Assembly: GCA_030847615.1 (NCBI GenBank) | Contig: JAUMIR010000001.1 | Coordinates: 161,173,001 to 161,237,000 of the forward strand | Source of the DNA: Gambelia wislizenii | Taxonomy: Eukaryota; Chordata; Lepidosauria; Squamata; Crotaphytidae | Direction: 5' to 3' | Length of the DNA: 64,000 bases | Part shown: positions 55,616 through 64,000 of the stretch, piece after piece | Position numbering within the stretch: position 1 is the first letter of the stretch | How the letters are laid out: every line of letters begins with the position of its first letter | Translations under genes and position numbers: made by a program | The notes under the pieces: generated by a model | The model's database searches: none | What the model saw: the letters and a program-made list of their open reading frames with translations, nothing else | What the model was told of the DNA's origin: nothing

Positions 55616-56254
55616 AGTATACAGTACTTCTCTACTACAAAAATAAATCTGTTCAGAAGGCCACAACTGGATTCACACAACACTAGGTACTGTAAAAAAT
55701 TAACTGTGAGAGCACAGAAATTTCTCTGTAAATATATATGCTCTTAGAATTATAATTCTCAAGAGTTCCATCAGTCGAACACTTTGATAGCTAAGCTGTC
55801 AGTAGCTTAGACCTCAATTCAGTTTTATTTATTACACAACCCAAAAGTACACAGTGAACTTTACCTCTGGGAATATAGAGCGAGTTGGTATGTGTCAGGC
55901 AGAAATACCATTGTCTTTAATGATGGGAAATGGATTTAATTAACAGTCTCATTCCTCCAGTGAACATAGCCCCTGATAATGATGGAGAAATACAAGGAAA
56001 ATGGGGCATGTCTCTCTTTCTCTGTCTTTATGCTAGTGATTCCATAATCTATATATTGAACATTTTTACTCAACTACTCTACATATATCCCTTGATGTTT
56101 GCAAACAGTCTGGACTGAATTCCCCTACAATGAGATATAACACCTAAACAAAACCTGTAGGAGTTTTTTTCTTTTCTTTTCTTTTTTTAAGTGAGGGCAA
56201 ATTTGATTAACCGTTTAGTAACAAAAATGGAAGGTTTAACCCATCTCACAGTAG
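55616..56254. other. Intergenic, nothing recognised
   Basis: Contains (TTTTC)n near 56166-56185. Confidence 0.4.
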
Positions 56255-56456
56255 GGAGATTTTCACACGGGGAAAGTAACTTTTGTTAGTAAAAAATAGC
56301 GGAACATAGCAGGAGGGAAATGGAAGCAGGACAGAGGGAGGACAACGGGAGATCAGGAGAAGGAAGGGGGCATGTGAAATGAAGCACTGGAACCAGAACA
56401 GTCCCATTTCTCTCCCAGTCTACCCGGGGGTTGCTTTCCCTGTCTGAAAAATCTCC
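56255..56456. mobile_element. GGAGATTTTC-ended MITE
   Basis: GGAGATTTTCACACGGGGAA at the left, CCCTGTCTGAAAAATCTCC at the right. The inverted ends match the 38.2- and 40.05-kb elements. The flanking triplets TAG and TAT are an imperfect 3-bp duplication. Confidence 0.75.
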
Positions 56457-56493
56457 TATTTCTGCATTCCTAGTACTCGCACTGTGCTCTCTG

Positions 56494-56612
56494 TTTGTTG
56501 TTGAGATGTGCCTTCAAATCATTTCTGACTTATGGTGACCCTATCACGGGGGTTTCTTGGCAAGATTTGTTGAGAAGGGAGGGTGTTTTTGCCTTCCTTT
56601 GAGGCTATACAG
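56494..56612 (-). mobile_element. Sauria SINE tail, minus strand
   Basis: GTTGTTGAGATGTGCCTTCA, AATCATTTCTGACTTATGGT, GGCAAGATTTGTTGAGAAGG is the reversed BovB-like tail; the tRNA head is missing. Confidence 0.85.
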
Positions 56613-56908
56613 CACATAAAATCCATGTGCAGGACAGTTTTTGACTGGAGCTATTCCACTGAGAGAAGGAGAGGCCCAGTATTGTTTCACTGCCTTAGGC
56701 AAAAGGCAAGATGGCTTACCCTCATTCAGTGCACAGAAGCAAATTGGACCAGCAGTTGAAATTTTTAACTTCATAGTCTGTAACAGAGCAGTGGATTCCA
56801 CTACACATAAGGACAGTTGGCTAGTTTAGGAGGTGTAAGACAAGGGCCCTTGACCTGGCCCTTGACTGGCCAGTGGAGAGCAGAGGGCAGCAGAGGAGCA
56901 TTCAAATA

Positions 56909-57132
56909 CAGGTTGACCCCCATATCCATGGATTCGGTATCCACGGTTTCACTTATCCACATCTGAAAAAAATATGTTTTCTCTAGGCATTTCTGGGTCC
57001 TCCAATGTGATTCTATGGTCAACTCCTGGTGTTCGTCTCACTGAAAATAATAGGGTTCCCTATTAGCCATGATTTCAGGTATCCACACAGGGGTCTTGGA
57101 ATGTATCCCCCGTGGATACAGGGGTCAACCTG
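56909..57132. mobile_element. Tigger/mariner-type MITE, hairpin subfamily
   Basis: CAGGTTGACCCCCATATCCA after TA, GGATACAGGGGTCAACCTG before TA: near-perfect inverted ends. The interior has TTTCTCTAGGCATTTCTGGG and GATTCTATGGTCAACTCC. Confidence 0.9.
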
Positions 57133-57493
57133 TATGCCCATATACCAGAGGCACAACAACAAAGGCTGTGCCATTCACATGACTCCATCTTCCAATGAAA
57201 GGGAGTGGCCAGAGCAATCAGATGAAATGTCCAGGTGCTGCTCCTGCCCTGTCCAGCATGTAGGGCCTGAGGCACGTGTCTCAGTTTGCCCTGCCTGAGA
57301 GACCCTAACTGATTGGCTAGGAGAGATAATGAAAATGGCAGAACTTTTGCTACAACAGAAGAGTGAAAAAACTCAGTCCACTCAGTCCAAAACTCAACAG
57401 CTACTTTAAGGACTTTTGAAGTGTAACAAATTACTTTTTAAAGTAACTTTCCAAGTTCTGTTTTGATCCCTGGCAGAGATTTCCAGTACCCTG

Positions 57494-58110
57494 GGCCTCA
57501 TCTATATGAGGCAATAAAATGTGGATTGATGCGCAGTAATGCCAATTTGCAGCAGCTTTCATTTATCTCCACAGGGTGTGTTTTTTAAGATCGCAGGCAT
57601 GCAAAGCCATACACATTTGTTGTTCAAATAGGCATGCCTGCAAATCAATATGGTAGGCATTAGTGAATTACTTGCATTTTTATTGTCACCAGTTGCCGCC
57701 ACCAAAGAGTATTTTTTTTAAAAAGCAAATCCTAGGTGCAGGAGTGCGATCTTCTGCTTTAAAAAACAGAAAAAGGGGGAGGCTGTTTTGTCACCTCAGC
57801 ACATGATTGCTATGGCAAAAATCCAACATGGCGGTTCCAGGCACCTGCCTTGCCAGCAAGCTCTGCCCCCTGCACACATCTGACCAATCAGCTTTCCACT
57901 TCTGCTATTATCAGGAAAGCACATCAAAGTGAATTGGTTGTCCCAATGAACATGAATATGCATTTCATTCAGAGTTGTTTTTTTCAAGTTGTAAAGGCTT
58001 TTCCTGCAGAGTATTTTGAGTTTTTGCCCCCCTCTCCTTCCAAATACGGTGAACTGATGCAAGATCCCATTTAGACAATCTCCACAAATTCTATGAGGAG
58101 TATTTTTGCC
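57494..58110 (+). repeat. Unclassified about 600-bp dispersed repeat, copy B
   Basis: Best preserved left half: CAATAAAATGTGGATTGATG, CCAATTTGCAGCAGCTTTCA, TTAAGATCGCAGGCATGCAA. The right half has ACCAATCAGCTTTCCACTTC, CTTTTCCTGCAGAGTATTTT and CAAATTCTATGAGGAGTATT. Confidence 0.85.
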
Positions 58111-59700
58111 TCTGGTCTCTTGTTTGCCTTCTTTTGCAGAATCCTGTTTCCAACTGCCTTTCTATTGAACCATACCTTCCTTTGACACCTACTCCCACTG
58201 TTCCGAAGCAGCAAAATCATGTGCTTGAATGTTGGTGTTAGCATCTGGATAACAAAAGGAAAGGCCACCCAAGGAAAGAAAGAAGCAATAACTTATCCAG
58301 CCCCACATTATCTTAATTTTATTTGGATCCAGGAAATAAGCATATCTGTGTAACTAGGTTATTGACAGAACCAACAAACACACTGCATGCTACTTTTTTC
58401 TTGCACTGACTGGCCCCATGTGTAGAGTTAATACTTAATCCAGTGTCAGCCCTGGTAATGGATCAAAGAAGAGGCCTTGGACATTACTGCCTTTGAGATG
58501 CAGAAAAAATAATCCAGGAGATGCTCTGTGATTCATTTCAAGGTGTAAAGTATCAAGCTTCTGTAAATCCATTTTCTGAAAGCAAAGCAAAAAAGGAGGG
58601 GGGAATATTGAGGGAAGCATAATTTGCTGATACATTCTGTCATCGAACAAAGAGAATTTGCTTTTCCTTTTAACAACTGGGGGGAAAGCAAAATACCAGG
58701 CAGCTCATATTCCTTGGGCAATACAATTAAACCTGGTGTTACCTTTATATTATAAATGACTCAGAGAGTTTATAGACAGTTTTGTCACAAAGACTTTACT
58801 GTACATGTGTCGATGGATGGGTGTATGGAAATATATATGTATATATCTCACAAGACCCTGAGCCATGCACTTTATTGCACATTGTAGAGCTATACACAAG
58901 AAGATCTTAACATCTTGACAAAAAGGTTAATGATACATGAAGTCGCATCCCTGGTGAGAGAGCATTATATTTTCTAGCAGCCTTATTAAGTCCAAAGACC
59001 AGGAAGTCAGACCAAGACTGCCACTGCTGCTTCTAACTGGATCTCTTTTCTCTTAACAACCACTAGCTCATAGGTATATCAGGGAAGTTACTCTTATAGG
59101 CTAAAGCACCCAAAATCCTCCAGTCAACTTTCCCAAGTTCTGATTTAACACTGTGTGAGCGGGGGTTGCCTTAAGTAAGTCCTTCCCTTTGACAAGCAAC
59201 CTGGAGAAACATTAGTTGAGAACTATCAAATTGGTCAGAATGCTCCATGGTCAAAATGTGCCTGGGCTTCATCTTCATCACCATGATCCACAGGAGAGGC
59301 TCTATCATGTAGGATTTATTCTAGCCTTCTTACATTTTTTTTCCTCAGTTGGCTTTTCTTTTCCTTCCTTTTCCTACCTTTCTTCCTTCTCCATATTTAT
59401 CATCCTGAATCCTCAGCATGGCTCAGAACAAGTAAGATGGTTAGAAGTCACCATCTTCCAAACCTAAGTTCCAGCCTGCTCAAGTCAGCCTCACCTGACA
59501 GAGCAGAAGGCACCCTCACCAAACTCTCTTCCAGAAAAATGGCCTTACATTGCCTAGACATGGTGATATCTCATTTAAGTTCTTCATCTGTCAGAGTATG
59601 GTAAAAATACCTTCCCTTTGGGTGGCTGTTTTTCTTCTTCATTCCTGTTTTTTTTTTAATCGTATTTTTTTTTATTTTTTACTATTTTTTTACTATTTTT
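58111..59700. other. Intergenic, nothing recognised
   Basis: T-rich low-complexity tract at 59646-59700 borders the Penelope-like copy. No exon. Confidence 0.4.
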
Positions 59701-60475
59701 ACCATACACCAAAGGAGTCACAAACAGAACAGGGAAACTGATGAGCAAACACAACCTCCAATCAATCTACAGACCAACCAAGAAAATCCAAGAAATGCTA
59801 TGCTCAGCAAAGGACAAAAGAGACCCTCTCACAGCTGCAGGAGTTTACCGCATACCATGCAGCTGTGGACAAGTTTACATAGGGACCACTAAACACAGTG
59901 TGCAAACATGAATCAAGAAACATGAGAGACACTGCAGACTGCACCAGCCAGAAAAATCAGCAGTAGCAGAACATGTTATAAACCAACCTGGACACCAAAT
60001 GCTATTTGAAAACACAGAAATTCTAGAGCAGGCCAACAACTATCATGTCAGAATGCACAGAGAAGCTATTGAAATCCACAAACACCTGGACAACTTCAAC
60101 AGGAAAGAAGAAACCTTAAAAGTAAACAAAATCTGGCTCCTAGTTTTGAAATACAATAGAGACAAAACTCAACACTTACAAAATAATTCCACTCAGGGAC
60201 AGAGGGATTCCCAGAGATAATTGCCCATCAACCAACCACTAGCCAAACAGACACTAACGAGCCTTGCATTTCTATATCCAGAAACTAACCATTCAATTAC
60301 ACAAATTTACATATACTCCCCAACAGGGGTTCACAATATATAAACTCCACACGCACATCTACCCAACCATTCTCTGAGGATGCCAGCCACAGATGCAGGT
60401 GAAACGTCAGAAAGAAACTATTCCAGAACACTGCCTCACAGCCCGGAAAAAAACCAAGGAAAATCTAAGGTTTCC
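59701..60475 (+). mobile_element. Penelope-like element 3' part with GIY-YIG domain
   Basis: The plus strand encodes DPLTAAGVYRIPCSCGQVYI and GTTKHSVQT, the GIY-YIG endonuclease signature of Penelope-like elements. A stop codon follows, then KKHERHCR, AVAEHVINQPGH, NNYHVRMHREAIEIHKHLDN and NKIWL, ending near 60220. A long terminal part follows with GCCAGCCACAGATGCAGGTG and AAACGTCAGAAAGAAACTAT. The reverse transcriptase is missing (5' truncated). Confidence 0.88.
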
Positions 60476-60507
60476 TTGTCTGATCCCCCTGCAAAACTAC
60501 CTTTATA

Positions 60508-60737
60508 CAGTTGTCCCTTCACATTCGCTGGGGTTAGGTTCCAGGACCCGCCGTGAATACCCAAATCCGTGAATACTCAAGTCCCATTATATGCAATGGC
60601 ATAGCAAAATGGTGTCCCTTATATAAGATGGCAAAATCAAGGTTTGCTATTAGGATTATTATTTTTTTAAGAATATTTTCAAGCCATGAATACTCAAATC
60701 TGTGAATGTCAAATCCGTGAATGTGGAGGGACAACTG
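60508..60737. mobile_element. Tigger/mariner-type MITE, near-complete
   Basis: 230 bp between TA dinucleotides: CAGTTGTCCCTTCACATTCG ... GTGGAGGGACAACTG. Almost the same as the 9.77-kb copy in length and interior. Confidence 0.9.
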
Positions 60738-60739
60738 TA

Positions 60740-61524
60740 CATGGAGCCACACGGAGCAATTAGGGCACAGCAGGATGATGCTTCCAGCCCCCTCCCAGCA
60801 GTGAGTGGGGCTGCTACAATCAGAAGCAGGACTCCATTGCAATTCCTCATCTCTGCTCTGTTCACTGGCAGGAGGGGCTAGAAAAGACATTGTGTTGTGC
60901 CCCAATTGGCTGCAGAACAGACCTCCATCATTTGTTGTGGCTCCTGGATGCTATGGCAGGGGGCATTTATGATTGTGGCAATCATGCCACAATCATGAAT
61001 ATGTAGTATTAGTGAATATGGAGCAGTTATTACAAATTCATAACTCTAGGTTATGTATTCTATACTGCAATAGAGGATGCCATCCTCTATTATTTGTTTG
61101 GGGCTTGTTTGTTTATTTATTATGGTCTTGTTTGATATGGGAGAGAATGCTTGCCTCACCTTGAGAAATCACACATCTACAAGGCTTACAGTGCAGTTCC
61201 AAGCAGTAGGCACAAAACAATGTGTATATTTTAAAATGTGAATGCCTAAAATGCACAGAATTGGGAGAAATGCACACAAATGTGCTTTTATAAAGGTGAG
61301 TAAGTTGATGTAAATTGCTCAGATGAATGCACAAATTAGTGGGAAATATATGTTTTAAAATCTGACATGGGTTTCAATATAGGGGGAAATGCAAAGTTAC
61401 AAAAGAAAGATGAGAATAAATGGGAAGTGGGAAAGGTGATGCAAGAGAAAGATGTGAAAAAAATATATAGGTTGATTTCTGAGAAACAAAAGGAAAATAG
61501 GGTTCACATTATCTATACTTTTAT
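60740..61524. other. Intergenic, nothing recognised
   Basis: Small hairpin GATTGTGGCAATCATGCCACAATC at 60971-60994 only. Confidence 0.4.
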
Positions 61525-61882
61525 CTCTCTCTCTCTGGCTTTTCTTCGCAAACGAAGATTCAGGAAGGACTCATCCCGCGCTTTCTGCAAGCGCGCTGAT
61601 GACTAAAAAGGCCAATCCAAGATAAACAAGTCCGGTTGCAGAAAGCACAGCAGAAGGTCACCTTGGGTGATGTTTCTGGGTTGCGATTCTTTCTGCGTTG
61701 TCGTTTCTCTTCAAGACTTGTTTGGCATGAGTTCTCAAATAAGGTTGCAGCATTGTGGATAGTGCGTCTCCATGCCTCCCAATGTGAGGCCAGGGTGGAC
61801 CATTGTTGGTGATCAATTTGGCCAAGCCTGAGATGTTGTTACAGGGAGTCCTTGTATTGCTTTTTTGGAGCGCCCCTCTTAA
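61525..61882 (-). mobile_element. Non-LTR retrotransposon C-terminal fragment, minus strand
   Basis: Third copy of the CCHC LINE tail: 3' terminus TCTCTCTGGCTTTTCTTCGC, AAACGAAGATTCAGGAAGGA (self-complementary CTTCG/CGAAG), finger region 61590-61655, and 5' break at GGAGCGCCCCTCTTA. Not inside a MITE, unlike the other two. Confidence 0.85.
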
Positions 61883-62407
61883 ATGGCACTTTTTAATGTT
61901 AAGTGAAAAAATGTAAAGAAAAAAGATGAAATTTTGCTCTTGAAACCATAGGATCACCTCAGCCAACTATGCCCCAGTTTTTAAAAAACTTTGGAAGAGC
62001 TAGTGCAGATATAAGAAATTGCTACAAACAGCCCCTAAAGAATGGAATGATTGGATGCAGAGGTGACAACAACCAACACATACCTTCCAACATTTTACAG
62101 ATGAAAACCAGGACACCCATGGCTAAGCAACATTAGAGTATGGTAAAAATGGCAAATAATATTAAAGAGGAAGAACGCCCAAGCTAGGAGAAGCTGCAGC
62201 AGTTTGTTTTTGTCTGACCCTACAGAGAAGGGAAAGATTCTGCCCTCTCCTCTCCTTCCCCCCTGCTGAGTAAACTGAGCGCAAACTATGGGCCAGTCTA
62301 AAAAAAGGAAGTAAAATATGGATTGGTGCACAGTAACACCAATTTGCAGTAGCTTTCATTTGTCTCCACAGTTTTTTGGCAAGATCACTGGTGCGCAAAG
62401 CAATCCA

Positions 62408-63039
62408 TGTGAAGTTGAAGGCTTTCACGGCCGGCCTCCATAGATTTTTCTTGGTTTTTTCCAGGCTGTGAGGCCGTGTTCTGGAAGAGTTTCTTTCTGA
62501 CGTTTCACCTGCATCTGTGGCTGGCATCTTCAGAGAATGGTTGGGTAGGAGTGTGTGTGGAGTTTATATGCTGTGAACCCCTGTTGGGGAGTATATGTAA
62601 ATTTGTGTAATTGAATGGTTAGTTTCTGGGTATAGAAATGCAAGGCTTGTTAGTGTCTGTTTGGCTGATGGTTGGTTGATGGGCCATTATCTGCTGGGGA
62701 TCTCCCTGTCCCTGGGTGGAATTCCTTTGTAAGTGCTGAGTTTTGATTCTATTGTTTTTCAAAACTGGAAGCCAGATTTTGTTTACTTCTAGGGTTTCTT
62801 CTTTCTTGTTGAAGTTGTCCAGGTGTTTGTGGATTTCAATAGCTTCTCTGTGCATTCTGACATGATAGTTGTTGGCCTGGTCTAGAATTTCTGTGTGTTT
62901 AAATAACATTTTGTGTCCAGGTTGGTTTATCACATGTTCTGCTACTGCTGATTTTTCTGGCTGGCCCAGTCTGCAGTGTCTCTCATGTTCCTTGATTTGT
63001 GTTTGCACACTGCGTTAAGTGCTCCCTATGAAAACTTGT
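62408..63039 (-). mobile_element. Penelope-like element 3' part, minus strand
   Basis: The reverse strand encodes QTQIKEHERHCRLGQPEK, VAEHVINQPGHKMLF, NNYHVRMHREAIEIHKHLDN and EVNKIWLPVLK, with an open frame of 129 codons at 62619-63008. It is followed by the terminal part with GAAACGTCAGAAAGAAACTC and CCGTGAAAGCCTTCAACTTC. Only the end of the GIY-YIG domain remains. Confidence 0.88.
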
Positions 63040-63158
63040 AAACTCTGAAGATGACAGCCACAGATGCAGATGAAACGTCAGAAAGAAACTATTCCAGAAC
63101 ACAACCTCACAGCCCGGAAATAAACCAAGAAAAATCTAAAGCTATCCAAGAAAAATCT
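63040..63158 (+). mobile_element. Penelope-like terminal repeat piece, plus strand
   Basis: CTCTGAAGATGACAGCCACA, GATGCAGATGAAACGTCAGA, AACCTCACAGCCCGGAAATA: the terminal part of the same element in the opposite orientation, abutting the minus copy. It ends in a 21-bp tandem duplication (AAGAAAAATCTAAAGCTATC plus C). Confidence 0.85.
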
Positions 63159-63680
63159 AAAGCTATCCTGTTCACAGGGAGGCATACCAGCGAATCAAGA
63201 TGGCGGGCGTGAGTGAATTACTCAGTTTTATTCTCTCCAACTTGCCCCTGCCAAACAATATTTTTTTAAAAAAGAAATAAATCCAGGGTGCAGAAGGGTA
63301 ATCTTCTGCTTAAATAAAAAAGAAAAAGAAAAAAGAAAGGCTGTTTCGTTGTCTCAGTGCACAATCGCTACTGAGAAAATCTAACAGGGCAGCTCCATGT
63401 GCTGCTTCGTTAGCAAGCTCTGCCGCCCCCGCCCCCGTGCACACCAATCAGCTATCTGCTTCAGGAATGTGATTTGGTTGTCCTAACGAGAGGGGGTGCA
63501 CATTTCCCCCATGTTTTTTTTTAAAAAACTGGGAAAAGCCATCAAGACTTTTCCTGTGTAGTTTTTCCGAATTTTGCTTCCCCTCCCTCCAAAAACGATG
63601 GAATGCTGCTGGATCCCACTTGGACACAGGGGATTCTCCCTGAACTCTGAGAAGATTTATTTCATTGTTTGGATCAGCCC

Positions 63681-64000
63681 TATGTTGAAAGCACTTTGAA
63701 TTTAATTTGCAGCAACTGAGGTTAGTTGAGGACATAGGGGAAAAGTGGGAGCAGCAGAGAGAAACCGGACAATTTTGAAAGCAGCTGAAAAAGTGGGACA
63801 ACAGAGGATTAACTGGGACTGTCCCTGTCAAATGGGGACTGTTGGTAGGATATGCCAACAAAACCCAGCAAAATGAAAGGAGCTATATCAGGAGGACTTC
63901 CACTTTTAAAACCTAATCTAGAAGAGCCCATTAACTTGTTTGGACATTTTAAAAGCTTGCATCCACATTTCCCCAGGTTTGTCCAAGGAGAACCATAAGG
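63681..64000. other. Window end, nothing firm recognised
   Basis: No exon or repeat terminus identified; runs off the window. Confidence 0.4.

Larger units (their letters stand above)
62310..63680 (+). repeat. Unclassified dispersed repeat, copy C, split by a Penelope-like insert
   Basis: Left part 62310-62407 (AAAATATGGATTGGTGCACA, CCAATTTGCAGTAGCTTTCA, GCGCAAAGCAATCC). Right part from 63159 (AAAGCTATCCTGTTCA, GGCATACCAGCGAATCAAGA, AAGGCTGTTTCGTTGTCTCA, GGGAAAAGCCATCAAGACTT). Confidence 0.85.

Noticed and set aside
24000..64000. Neighbouring gene SH3BGRL2 on the minus strand, expected from vertebrate synteny
   Set aside because: No minus-strand frame resembling its exons was recognised; it may lie beyond the window.

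Overview
The window is vertebrate nuclear DNA, very probably from a squamate reptile. The evidence is the repeat content: tRNA-derived Sauria SINEs and 5S-rRNA-derived SINEs that share a BovB-like tail, CR1 LINE 3' ends closing in ATTCTATG repeats, Penelope-like retroelements with a GIY-YIG domain, and many Tigger/mariner-type and hAT-type MITEs. There are no bacterial-type genes, operons or CRISPR arrays.

One host gene can be supported. Exons 2 to 6 of a very-long-chain fatty-acid elongase, ELOVL4 or a close ELOVL4-like paralogue, lie on the + strand at 6371-6558, 10075-10155, 12260-12431, 15393-15520 and 20690-20959. All exon boundaries are AG/GT, the phases join without a break, and the product keeps the HVYHH histidine box and a C-terminal dilysine ER signal (KAKGE). 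The five exons give 279 residues. A 33-residue first exon, as I recall for human ELOVL4, would make 312 residues and put the histidine box at 158-162. No exon 1 was recognised in 1-6370, so it is probably upstream of the window. The 3' UTR starts at 20960, with AATAAA signals at 21881, 22610, 22674 and 23868.

Layout: 1-1540 holds opposed remnants of a Ty3/Gypsy element (-) and a Penelope-like element (+). 1540-6370 has mariner-type elements, a CR1 tail and a decayed non-LTR reverse transcriptase. 6371-20959 is the elongase gene, whose introns carry MITEs, SINEs and a CR1 copy with a MITE inserted in it. 20960-23900 is 3' UTR and its candidate extensions. 23900-64000 is a repeat-rich intergenic desert in which no further host exon was recognised. 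It contains SINEs, CR1 tails, hAT and mariner MITEs, large foldbacks, LINE fragments, two Penelope-like loci and a dispersed repeat of about 600 bp in four copies that I cannot classify.

The most useful items in Part 2 are a GGAGATT-ended MITE family whose 3-bp target duplication can be read directly from interrupted SINE and repeat copies, the four-copy unclassified repeat, a compound Penelope insertion with target duplication inside one of those copies, LINE 3' tails nested in mariner-type MITEs, and old repeats sitting in the elongase 3' UTR. I did not find a convincing new biological system. Most of the structure is explained by transposable elements. Family names rest on motif recognition, without any database search.
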